Source of the DNA: an uncultured Chloroflexota bacterium
GTDB taxonomy: Bacteria > Chloroflexota > UBA11872 > VXNJ01
NCBI GenBank assembly: GCA_913043205.1
Contig: CAJWLF010000001.1
Span: 1-64,000, forward strand
Length of the DNA: 64,000 bases
Direction of reading: 5' to 3'
In this document: positions 51,750-60,623 of the stretch, piece by piece
Position numbering within the stretch: the stretch's first letter is position 1
How the letters are laid out: the number at the start of each line of letters is the position of its first letter
Translations under genes and position numbers: made by a program
Notes under the pieces: model-generated
Told to the model about the DNA's origin: nothing
Seen by the model: only the letters and a program-made list of their open reading frames with translations
Databases searched by the model: none

Positions 51750-52766
51750 TTGAAGAATCTTCCTTTGATTGGTATGACCTTGGGCGATCCTACGGGAGTG
51801 GGGCCCGAAGTAGTGGCTAAGACAATCGCTAGGCCCGAAATTTATGATGTGTTGAGACCGGTAGCTATAGGTAGTTCATCAGCCTTGCGTCGAATCATTG
51901 AAATCTGCAACATTGATTTGGCTGTCAACAAAATAGCCTCGGTATCTGACGCTGGATTTCAAAAAGGGGTAATCGATGTATTAGATACGTGGGATGTCGA
52001 TCATTCAAAACTGCCATTTAAGGAAGTCACTGCCGATGGAGGAGAGGCTGCTGTAGTCGCGGTTATCGAGGCGGTTAAATTGGCCCATTCTGGATTGATC
52101 GATGCTCTAGCAACTGGTCCATTGCATAAATTGGCCATGAAGATGGCGGGTTATGATTACCCTGGCCATACAGAAATTGTGCAAGAGTTTAGTAACTCTC
52201 ATACCTCGCGAATGATGTTGGTGGCAGGTAAGTTAAGAGTAATACATGTTTCGACACATGTTGGTGTGAAAGAGGCCGTTACCCTAGTTAAAAAAGATAG
52301 GATAGTTGACGTAATTAAGATCTTTTATGAGGCATTGCAAGACATGGGCATTGAGGATCCATTGATTGCTGTTGCTGGCTTGAATCCTCATGCAGAGCCA
52401 GGAAATCTTTTTGGCACTGAAGATAGTGCTGAAGTATTGCCCGCAGTGGAAGATGCCGTATCCTTGGGGATGCAGGTGGTCGGCCCTATGCCTCCAGACA
52501 CAGTGTTTTCCCGTGCAACTAGTGGAGAATTTCATGGAGTGGTGGCGATGTATCACGACCAGGGGCATATTCCTGTCAAGATGCTTGGGATACATGAGGG
52601 AGTAAATGTCACTTTGGGTACGAATGTGATTCGTACGTCAGTTGACCATGGCACTGCCTATGGTAGGGCTGGAGATAATCGTGCGGAAGAAACCAGTATG
52701 TATAACGCTTCTTTATTGGCAGCTGAAATGGTGCTGGCGCGACGAAAAAGATTACTTGGCGATTAA
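51750..52766 (+). CDS. pdxA: 4-hydroxythreonine-4-phosphate dehydrogenase PdxA family
   Basis: LPLIGMTLGDPTGVGPEVVAKTIA...ATGPLHKLAMKMAGYDYPGHTEIVQEF...YHDQGHIPVKMLGIHEGVNVTLGTNVIRTSVDHGTAYGRAG. Confidence 0.93.
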   Translation: MKNLPLIGMTLGDPTGVGPEVVAKTIARPEIYDVLRPVAIGSSSALRRIIEICNIDLAVNKIASVSDAGFQKGVIDVLDTWDVDHSKLPFKEVTADGGEAAVVAVIEAVKLAHSGLIDALATGPLHKLAMKMAGYDYPGHTEIVQEFSNSHTSRMMLVAGKLRVIHVSTHVGVKEAVTLVKKDRIVDVIKIFYEALQDMGIEDPLIAVAGLNPHAEPGNLFGTEDSAEVLPAVEDAVSLGMQVVGPMPPDTVFSRATSGEFHGVVAMYHDQGHIPVKMLGIHEGVNVTLGTNVIRTSVDHGTAYGRAGDNRAEETSMYNASLLAAEMVLARRKRLLGD

Positions 52767-52771
52767 AAGTA

Positions 52772-52879
52772 TCAAACTGGTTGGTTAATCAACAAGGGTG
52801 TCCAGCGTATAAATCCGATTGCTACCAATAATGCCATTACGAATATAGCGATAAATATGTGTCGAGCGCGGATTTTCAA
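52772..52879 (-). CDS. putative 35-aa single-pass membrane protein coupled to the ribokinase stop (not in ORF track)
   Basis: TTG start overlaps the upstream TGA (TTGA); translation MKIRARHIFIAIFVMALLVAIGFIRWTPLLINQPV*. Confidence 0.5.
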   Translation of the reverse strand: MKIRARHIFIAIFVMALLVAIGFIRWTPLLINQPV

Positions 52880-53796
52880 AGTTGTTGAGGGGCAGAGAGG
52901 AATGCGTCGACCTCACTTCTAGTGGGTAGTGATGTTTGTGCCCCCATTTTTGTGGCGGCTAAAGCCCCTGCCGCAGAGGCAAACCTGATCGATTCGGTTG
53001 TGCTCATTCCTTCTGCGGTTGCTACCATAAGGGCTCCGCAAAAAGTGTCGCCGGCTGCTGTGGTGTCCGTAACTCGTACTTTGAATGCTGGGTGATGATC
53101 TTGTGTATTACCATCACTCATGACGGACCCTTTATCTCCAAGAGTTACGATGGTCGATAATTGCCCGGACTTGCATAGATGTTTGGCTGCTTCAATAGCG
53201 GTGTCGATATCTTTCACCTCTATTCCGGAGTGGATTGTCGCTTCCACTTCATTGACCACTAAGATATTTGTGTTTGCTAGCAAAGAAGCAGGTATATGTA
53301 GTGGAGGGGCAGCATTTAGAACACTGCCTGACTTAGAGTCCGCAGATACCTGGAACGCAATGTCAATGGCCACAGTAGGGACTTCAAAGACTCCTCCGAC
53401 AATTCCAGGACCTTTGGGCAAATGAGTCTTTACTTGATCAGCGTCCACCTTGAAATTTGCACCAGGAGATAGGGCTATTTGATTATGCCCGTCAGGATCT
53501 AAAAGTATCTGAGCTATTCCAGTGGGAGTTTCTTTGTCGATCAGCACTCCGGATGTGTCCACTCCTTCGTTTGACAAGGTTTCTAGGCATTGATGTCCGA
53601 AGTGGTCGTCTCCCACTCTACCGATCATCGTTACATCGGAACCAAGTCGTGCCGCTGCAACTGCTTGGTTTGCTCCTTTGCCACCAGGGAAAATTTGCAG
53701 ATCGCCGCCGGCAACAGTCTCGCCGGATTCAGGGAAGTGCGGGACGCTAAGTACTAGATCAATGTTGATGCTTCCTACGACGGATATAGGGTTCAT
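52876..53796 (-). CDS. rbsK: ribokinase (PfkB family)
   Basis: ISVVGSINIDLVLSVPHFPESGETVAGGDLQIFPGGKGANQAVAAARLGSDVTMIGRVGDDHFG...VTDTTAAGDTFCGALM; ATG at 53796 preferred to 53868. Confidence 0.9.
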   Translation of the reverse strand: MNPISVVGSINIDLVLSVPHFPESGETVAGGDLQIFPGGKGANQAVAAARLGSDVTMIGRVGDDHFGHQCLETLSNEGVDTSGVLIDKETPTGIAQILLDPDGHNQIALSPGANFKVDADQVKTHLPKGPGIVGGVFEVPTVAIDIAFQVSADSKSGSVLNAAPPLHIPASLLANTNILVVNEVEATIHSGIEVKDIDTAIEAAKHLCKSGQLSTIVTLGDKGSVMSDGNTQDHHPAFKVRVTDTTAAGDTFCGALMVATAEGMSTTESIRFASAAGALAATKMGAQTSLPTRSEVDAFLSAPQQL

Positions 53797-54182
53797 TGGC
53801 CGCCAGTCCTCTTCTAGCTTGCGAACTGTTTGATGAGTTATCGTCATCCACGTACTGCTTGTCCGCATATAAGTCTGTTTTGTCTAGGCAAACTGAGAAT
53901 ACGGACTCTAGTATAAGTGTAGTCTTTCAACTCGAATACTGATATTGAATACCGACAACACCCGATTGATTACATGGATTTCTTTGAGTCCGTATGATTT
54001 AGAGCGAACACGGCTGAAATCGGTACAATAACGTTTGGCCAGCGAGATGCGTTTTTAGTTTGAGGGTACACATGATGAATGGATTCGGTTTGCCACTTTG
54101 CGTACCCATTTTGTTCACATCCAGATTAGTCGCTGTTATGGGCAATGATACACCAGACACTACCTTATCTTGAGGGCTGAAA

Positions 54183-55328
54183 TTGTCGATTGAATCGGAA
54201 TCTTTTAGACGGCCGCCCCGCCAACTATCTGACTGGTTGGGTTTGCTTGGCGTTATTGGCCTGTTTGCCTTCGCTATAGGTTTTGTGGTTCTTATGTGGG
54301 TAGCTTCCTCCGGGCCTGATCAGGAATCAGAACCAATGGATGTCACAGATTTAATTCCCCTTGAAGAGGCCGCTTCGGAGCCAAGTTTAGCTCAGCGGGT
54401 ACGTCAAGTAGTGGACCCTGTTATGGATTTGCCAGCAGTGATTTCAGATCCAATTGAATTTGTGCCGGATTGGCCTGTCGATCGTCCGGTAGGCATCTTA
54501 CTATTAGGGACCGATCGGCGAGAGGGGGATCCATTTGCTAAAACAGATACGATTATGGCTTTGCGAATCGATCCCGAAAGTAGGTCGGCCGTCGTGTTGT
54601 CAGTGCCGCGAGATGTATGCGTAGAGCGATGTGACACTGAACCCTATCGGATAAACACAGTCCTTTTCTTAGAGGGTCCTGACGCTTTGCGGTTGAGAGT
54701 GTCTGAGTTGCTCGGGGTTGCACTTGACTACCATGTAATCATGGACTTTCAAGGGTTTGTAAAACTGGTCGATTTTTTTGGTGGTGTAGAGATCAATGTT
54801 GAAAAAGAGATTCGTGATTTTTCCTATCCAAATGCTATGGACGATGGGTTCGAACCATTTATTCTGTCGGAAGGGCTCCAGAGGTTTGATGGAGACATGG
54901 CTCTACGCTATGTTCGTAGTAGGCATCAAGTTGGAGATTTTGGGCGTATTGAGAGACAGCAACAATTTTTACTAGCATTACGAAATCAAGTTCTCTCTCC
55001 GAAACTAATACTTCAGGCGCCCGCCTTAATTGGGCAACTAAGAGATGCATTTGATACTAATTTGCCCATTACTGATGTTCCATCTTTAGCAAAGCTGGCA
55101 CTCTCTATACAGCAATCGGCAATTATCTCTGCGAATATTGACTATACCGAGAACAGAGTTTTCCCCGTGGAAGGTGAAAATGGTGCTCAAGTGCTTTATC
55201 CCAACATCGGGCTTATTCGAGATTATGTGGAAGTGCTTGTTGCTGAGGCTGCTGGTGATACTGGAGAAGTGGTGCAGGTAGTTGAAGTGGATAGAGAATC
55301 TATCACCAGGCAGCAAATTGAGCCATGA
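54183..55328 (+). CDS. LytR-CpsA-Psr (LCP) family protein
   Basis: GILLLGTDRREGDPFAKTDTIMALRIDPESRSAVVLSVPRDVCV...ALRYVRSRHQVGDFGRIERQQQFL; N-terminal TM. Confidence 0.92.
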   Translation: MSIESESFRRPPRQLSDWLGLLGVIGLFAFAIGFVVLMWVASSGPDQESEPMDVTDLIPLEEAASEPSLAQRVRQVVDPVMDLPAVISDPIEFVPDWPVDRPVGILLLGTDRREGDPFAKTDTIMALRIDPESRSAVVLSVPRDVCVERCDTEPYRINTVLFLEGPDALRLRVSELLGVALDYHVIMDFQGFVKLVDFFGGVEINVEKEIRDFSYPNAMDDGFEPFILSEGLQRFDGDMALRYVRSRHQVGDFGRIERQQQFLLALRNQVLSPKLILQAPALIGQLRDAFDTNLPITDVPSLAKLALSIQQSAIISANIDYTENRVFPVEGENGAQVLYPNIGLIRDYVEVLVAEAAGDTGEVVQVVEVDRESITRQQIEP

Positions 55329-55350
55329 ACGAGGGTCCGGTTCATCTGAC

Positions 55351-56154
55351 ATGAGTGGATCTGATACGGATCAGACTGTTGAAATTATCGCGATTGGCAC
55401 AGAGCTTTTGATCGGTAGGGTTCAGGATACGAACTCCAGTTGGTTGGCGGAAAGAATGTCGGCGGCTGGAGCATCTATAGCGAGGATTACAATCGTTGGC
55501 GATGGGTTGGAAGAACTAACCGCCGCGTTTACGGAAGCAGTTACTAGAAATCCTTATATGGTTGTGTGCACGGGTGGGCTTGGACCGACTTCAGACGATA
55601 GGACAGTAGAAGTATTGGCCTCTTTATGGGGAGTTAATATTGTTCAAGACGAATCGACGTTGGCTGAGTACTCAAAAAGTAGAGGCGTTTCTGGGGTCGA
55701 GCAGTTACCTTGGCATCTGCGTAAGATGAGCTGTGTGCCTGAGGGTTCTGAGGTAATGTCAAACCCGAACGGTTGGGCGCCGGCATTCATGTTTTCTAGC
55801 CTGCGAACTAAATTTCTAGCGATGCCGGGACCTCCTCACGAGGTAAAGGAAATATATCGGGTGCATGTCCATCACAGGATTGTGGAATATTTTAATCATA
55901 AGTCGGCTAGCCAACGTATTGTTATAAAGATGTCAGAGGCCGAATTATCACCCATAATTGAACGTGTAGTACGCGAATTCCCTGGGAGTTATCTAAAGGC
56001 ATATGTCGCTCTCAGAGAGCCTGGCGGTTTGCCTGTCGATATAGTGGTACAAGCGGGATCTCAAGTTAACGCGATGAAAAAGCTGAGTCATGTATTGCAA
56101 ATGCTTCAGGGGCTTGTTGGCGAGGCGTGTCACGAAGTCGACACACATCGCTGA
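55351..56154 (+). CDS. CinA-like molybdopterin-binding (MoCF) domain protein, without PncC domain
   Basis: VEIIAIGTELLIGRVQDTNSSWLAERMSAAGASIARITIVGD...VVCTGGLGPTSDDRTVEVLA; ends before any amidase domain. Confidence 0.88.
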   Translation: MSGSDTDQTVEIIAIGTELLIGRVQDTNSSWLAERMSAAGASIARITIVGDGLEELTAAFTEAVTRNPYMVVCTGGLGPTSDDRTVEVLASLWGVNIVQDESTLAEYSKSRGVSGVEQLPWHLRKMSCVPEGSEVMSNPNGWAPAFMFSSLRTKFLAMPGPPHEVKEIYRVHVHHRIVEYFNHKSASQRIVIKMSEAELSPIIERVVREFPGSYLKAYVALREPGGLPVDIVVQAGSQVNAMKKLSHVLQMLQGLVGEACHEVDTHR

Positions 56155-56175
56155 AGAGATGGTTTTAGCGACAAG

Positions 56176-56790
56176 CTAAAGTCCATTGGTAGAACCTGAG
56201 ACAACGATTTCTTTTTCTTCTACCAACAGGGTTTCAATATATATGGGTATTCTTGGCAAGCCTGCATCGATTAGCTTTTCAACTACATATAACGATAGGT
56301 TTCTAACTGTCTTTGGCATGTAAAGCTGACCCACTTGTAATCTAACCAAGTTTGCCGTGCGCTTACCACCTTCAATATTTAATTCAATTTGCATTCTGAA
56401 AACGAGCTCGGATCTCCATAAGTCAAATTTTCCGGTGAGCACTAACTCGCCAGGTTGAAGGTTTCCAAGGAAACTATGGAAACGGATCACTCGATTGCCT
56501 GGCTGTGCCCAGGAGTCGAATTTCGATGAGAATTCTTGTTCTGAAACCACAATATCTAATGGCTCTGATATGCCTGTGGCTTTGGTCCTTTTTATTGTTT
56601 CATTCATTTTCGACAGCCGTTGGTCTAAGGACCTTACTGCTACCCTATTTGTCTCTATTGCGACTAAATCAGATGTGACATTTGCCGGCTTACTACCAAA
56701 AATCCACATTACACTCAGTATTGCAATCGTAATCAATAACAGGATGATTCTGACTCGTATCCTCGGCATGAAGTCGGTTGTTCCAATCAT
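56176..56790 (-). CDS. membrane-anchored protein of unknown function
   Basis: 204 aa, N-terminal TM (IRVRIILLLITIAILSVMWIFG) plus soluble domain; no family recognised with certainty. Confidence 0.65.
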   Translation of the reverse strand: MIGTTDFMPRIRVRIILLLITIAILSVMWIFGSKPANVTSDLVAIETNRVAVRSLDQRLSKMNETIKRTKATGISEPLDIVVSEQEFSSKFDSWAQPGNRVIRFHSFLGNLQPGELVLTGKFDLWRSELVFRMQIELNIEGGKRTANLVRLQVGQLYMPKTVRNLSLYVVEKLIDAGLPRIPIYIETLLVEEKEIVVSGSTNGL

Positions 56791-56958
56791 TTGTGGTCAT
56801 AGTTACGACGGAGTACCGAATATTACTGTCTATGTTGTGTGTGGAAAACATTGTTGATGTTATATCGAATTAACTACACCATTTACGCTAGCATTAAGAT
56901 AGTAAGTTGCCCTATATGTAGTGTAGATACCGATTGCAGACGATAGTTAGGAGTCTTT

Positions 56959-57693
56959 ATGGGGTTTTCCGGACCTATTAAATATTTTTGGCAATCTTTG
57001 GGGTCTTTGTATTACGATCTTTTCGTAATTGCTACACGCGTAAACGCGCCTTGGGCAATAAGCCTTATTCCTTGGTCCTTAGCTTTTTTGTGGATGATAT
57101 CAATCATCCTGCTAGATGAGGATTTTGCTTCTAGAGCTCGTGATTTAAGCTTTCACCCATTTGAACTAATCGGGCTACCGGTGATAACTGCGGTAACGAT
57201 GCTTTCTGCTGCCCCAGCTACTGCTGCTTTGTACAACGCAGTAATGAGACTGGATAATTTCGAATCTGTGGGATGGGGTTCATTTGGTGCGACTTTTAAG
57301 CGCTACTTTTTTGTGGCGTGGAGGCTTGCCATTGTCGACCTTTGCATACTGTATGTCTTGTTGTTGGCGATGTTGTTTTATTGGAACCAAGGCAACAATA
57401 TTTTTCAAGTCTTGGCAGTAATGGTGTTGTATCCAATAATATTCTGGCTGATGATTCAGCCGTACTTATTCCCTCTAATGTTGGCATTAGATCTGAATGT
57501 ACGGGATACGCTGAGAAATGCTGCAGTATTGACTCTGGGAAATTTTGGGGCTTCTGTCTCATTACTTGTGATCACCACAATCTCGATAGTACTGGGGTTT
57601 TTTCTGAATGTATTGGCGTACCTATTGGGGCCAGCAGTGGTAGCTATGGTCGGAGTCAGGGTGGTGAGGGATCTTTTAAAACAGTACGAGTAA
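56959..57693 (+). CDS. multi-pass membrane protein of unknown function
   Basis: 244 aa with about six hydrophobic segments. Confidence 0.75.
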   Translation: MGFSGPIKYFWQSLGSLYYDLFVIATRVNAPWAISLIPWSLAFLWMISIILLDEDFASRARDLSFHPFELIGLPVITAVTMLSAAPATAALYNAVMRLDNFESVGWGSFGATFKRYFFVAWRLAIVDLCILYVLLLAMLFYWNQGNNIFQVLAVMVLYPIIFWLMIQPYLFPLMLALDLNVRDTLRNAAVLTLGNFGASVSLLVITTISIVLGFFLNVLAYLLGPAVVAMVGVRVVRDLLKQYE

Positions 57694-57770
57694 TTTAAGG
57701 TTTGCGAATGAGCAATGAGCTTCACTGATTGTGTTATTGGTCAAGAAGGGCGTCAGGTGATGAGGGCATT

Positions 57771-58946
57771 ATGACTTTACTTGAGCTGGACAGCGTAGAG
57801 GTCACTTTGCGTGCTGTTGATACTTCGCCCCCTAGGATTCCTGGGCTCTCGGGTAAATTTCGAGCAGTCGATGAGGAGGGTAATGCGGCAAATCGTTCAG
57901 GTGGGAAAGTGCGAGTGCTAGAAGGCATCAATCTCACGCTAGGGGATGGCGAAGTGATGGCACTTATCGGTCCTACCGGATGTGGTAAAAGCACCCTGAT
58001 CAAAGCCGTAGCTGGCTTGGTGCAGACTAGTTCTGGTCGGGTATTAATGGACCAACTGGACGTATCGACTTATTCCCCGTATGAACGAAAAGTAGCAGTT
58101 GTATTCCAGGAATATGCTTTGTATCCGCATATGCAAAGTAAAGGGATAATGTCGTTCTTTCTTCAGGTGCGTAATCGGGATTCCGAAGTGCCTGAACGAG
58201 TTAAGCAAACGGTTGAAATTATGGGCCCTGGCTTTGCTAATCTTTTGAATCGCAAGCCTAGGGAGCTGTCTGGCGGGCAACAACAACGCGTTGCGATAGC
58301 GCGATGCGTTATTCGGAACCCGAATGTGTTTTTGTTTGATGAGCCATTGGCTAATCTTGATGCCAAGCTTCGGTCCCAGACTCGTATAGAGATAAAGAAA
58401 TTACTCAGAAAATTTAAGACGACGGCCATATATTGCACTCATGACCAAATTGAGGCTGCTTCAATAGGAGATCGAATTGCGGTTATGGATGCTGGTCGGA
58501 TAGTGCAGGTTGGTACGTGGCAAGAGCTTTACGACCGTCCGCACAATACGTTTGTAGCTGGGTTTTTAGGGGTGCCTCCAATGGCACTGTTTTCTGCGTT
58601 GGTTATTGACGGCAAGGTGATTGTGGGTGGTGTGGAATTTACCCCCTCTATCTGTATTCCATCCATTAATGATGGAGAGCAAGTTACTCTAGGTATTCGT
58701 CCGGAACATGTGCAAATAACAGATGCACATTCTAATAACAGCTTCCTTGCGTCAGTAGAAAGTGTGCAGCCCGATCCTGGTAGAAGACAGAGTTTGGTTC
58801 GATTTGTTGTTCATCATGAACCAGATCTTCAAGGCTATGTTTTAGTGCCTTCAGATTTTGATATAACGGTGGGCGAGGAAACTTGGATCAGATTTCCTGA
58901 CGAGCGAATTAGTCTATTCGATAATAGATCTGTGAGGATAAGTTAA
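57771..58946 (+). CDS. ABC transporter ATP-binding protein, MalK/UgpC-like
   Basis: MALIGPTGCGKSTLIKAVAGL Walker A, LSGGQQQRVAIARCVIRNPNVFLFDEPLANLDAKLR; MalK-type C-terminal domain. ATG 57771 (MTLLELDSVEVTL) likely start. Confidence 0.9.
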   Translation: MTLLELDSVEVTLRAVDTSPPRIPGLSGKFRAVDEEGNAANRSGGKVRVLEGINLTLGDGEVMALIGPTGCGKSTLIKAVAGLVQTSSGRVLMDQLDVSTYSPYERKVAVVFQEYALYPHMQSKGIMSFFLQVRNRDSEVPERVKQTVEIMGPGFANLLNRKPRELSGGQQQRVAIARCVIRNPNVFLFDEPLANLDAKLRSQTRIEIKKLLRKFKTTAIYCTHDQIEAASIGDRIAVMDAGRIVQVGTWQELYDRPHNTFVAGFLGVPPMALFSALVIDGKVIVGGVEFTPSICIPSINDGEQVTLGIRPEHVQITDAHSNNSFLASVESVQPDPGRRQSLVRFVVHHEPDLQGYVLVPSDFDITVGEETWIRFPDERISLFDNRSVRIS

Positions 58947-59117
58947 AAGGTAACCCTCAGCGACATCCATGGGCTGTTATACTGGCAGGGAGTAAACCAG
59001 TACTACTTCGATTAGCTGGATGGATAAGTTGGCGATCATGGTGTGGAGTGTGGGGATTATTGCAGGGAACCGCTCATTTGGTACGAAGTAGTCGAATAAG
59101 ACCGAGGTTCGAGCTTT

Positions 59118-60296
59118 ATGAAGAGCGAGTTCGAACTTGCGGTTGCTCAGATAGCAGCTGACAAGGGGTTGGACACTGATGATGTGCTTGAGGCTGTCCG
59201 AGCAGCTGTTAAATCCGCCTACCTGGACCTACCTGGATCTATTGAGGACGTCTCGGCAGAAGTAGATGCTGCTGGTGATTTCAAGATTTATGCCAACAGG
59301 ACGGTCGTTGGCTCAATCATGGACGATTCCGTTGAAATAAGCCTAGATGATTCACAAAAGCTCGACCCATCGGCGCAAGTGGGGGAAGTTATCCAAGTAG
59401 ACATAACCCCTAAGGGATTTAGCCGTATTGCGGCGCAAAAAGCACGCCAGACAATGCTGCAGACTCTTAAGCAGTCGGAGCGATTATTGGTTGTTGATCA
59501 GTATGCCAAGCATGTCGGTGAGTTACTGGTAGGAAAAGTTTCTAGGATCGATAATAGAGGGACTTTAGTTGAGTTCGGCAGGGCCGAAGCGCTATTGCCA
59601 TTCAATGAGCAAATTTCTACAGAACGACTCAGAATCAATCAGCGAATAAGGGTGCTGCTGGTGGATGTTATTGATGTGGGCCGTGGTCCGCAGCTGATAG
59701 TGAGCCGATCTAATCCTGATTTTGTTCGCCGATTATTTGAAAATGAAATCCCAGAGATATCGAATAATGTGGTTGAGATAGTCAATATAGCTAGGGATGC
59801 TGGCCTAAGGACTAAGGTTGCGGTTCGCTCTCTTCAAGAAGGTTTAGATCCAGTGGGATCATGTGTAGGCATCAGGGGTGCGCGTATTCAAGCCATAGTT
59901 CGTGATTTGGTGCCAGAAAAAGTCGAAATAATTGAATTTAGTGAGGATTCTGTAAGTTATATCGCTAATTCGCTGAGCCCCGCCAAAGTACAAAGTGTAG
60001 GCATAAACGTTGAGCAGAATTTGGCTGATGTTTTAGTGCAATCAGATATGGTGTCATTGGCTATTGGTCGGGATGGGCAAAATGCTAGGTTGGCAGCCCG
60101 TTTAACTGGTTGGAGAATAAATATTCGTGATGCCTCTGCGCCCGACACATTAAAGACTGAAGCCGATCCCGAATCCGTGCAAGAATTAGATGGTGGGAAT
60201 AGGGAAGACGTTCCTTTGGAGGATGCCACTGATGAGGCTCTTTCTTCGTTGGAACTTATGAATGATGATGCTGAATTGTCTAGCGATAAAGAATAA
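59118..60296 (+). CDS. nusA: transcription termination/antitermination protein NusA
   Basis: SEFELAVAQIAADKGLDTDDVLEAVRAAVKSAY...DPVGSCVGIRGARIQAIVRDLVPEKVEIIEFSED...LAIGRDGQNARLAARLTGWRINI. Confidence 0.96.
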   Translation: MKSEFELAVAQIAADKGLDTDDVLEAVRAAVKSAYLDLPGSIEDVSAEVDAAGDFKIYANRTVVGSIMDDSVEISLDDSQKLDPSAQVGEVIQVDITPKGFSRIAAQKARQTMLQTLKQSERLLVVDQYAKHVGELLVGKVSRIDNRGTLVEFGRAEALLPFNEQISTERLRINQRIRVLLVDVIDVGRGPQLIVSRSNPDFVRRLFENEIPEISNNVVEIVNIARDAGLRTKVAVRSLQEGLDPVGSCVGIRGARIQAIVRDLVPEKVEIIEFSEDSVSYIANSLSPAKVQSVGINVEQNLADVLVQSDMVSLAIGRDGQNARLAARLTGWRINIRDASAPDTLKTEADPESVQELDGGNREDVPLEDATDEALSSLELMNDDAELSSDKE

Positions 60297-60297
60297 G

Positions 60298-60567
60298 ATG
60301 TCTCGACATGTTCCAGAGCGCTCGTGTATCGTCTGTTCTTCGAAGAGGGACAAGCGGTATCTGCAACGGATGGTTCGTCTTCCTGAAGGCGGAGTAGTTG
60401 CCGACGTAGCCGGCGGAATGCCGGGCCGAGGTGCCTACCTTTGTGGAAGTGAAGATTGCTGGGATCTAGCCGTGTCCGGTGACCGTGTGGCCAGAGCGCT
60501 ACGATTAAATCGGAATACTCGGTTGGCTGAGCAGATTCGGGCGGCTAGGGATGTTTTTTGTTTATAA
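60298..60567 (+). CDS. YlxR family (DUF448) protein
   Basis: RHVPERSCIVCSSKRDKRYLQRMVRLPEGGVVADVAGGMPGRGAYLCGSEDCWDLA; location between nusA and infB. Confidence 0.93.
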   Translation: MSRHVPERSCIVCSSKRDKRYLQRMVRLPEGGVVADVAGGMPGRGAYLCGSEDCWDLAVSGDRVARALRLNRNTRLAEQIRAARDVFCL

Positions 60568-60623
60568 GGAATCAGTGGCGATAACTTAAGGAAGACCAAT
60601 AATAGATGAGGGATTGCTGAAAA

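Noticed and set aside
56164-56180. TTTAGC-GACAA-GCTAAA hairpin between convergent genes
   Set aside because: Only a 6-bp AT-rich stem overlapping a stop codon; too weak to call a terminator.
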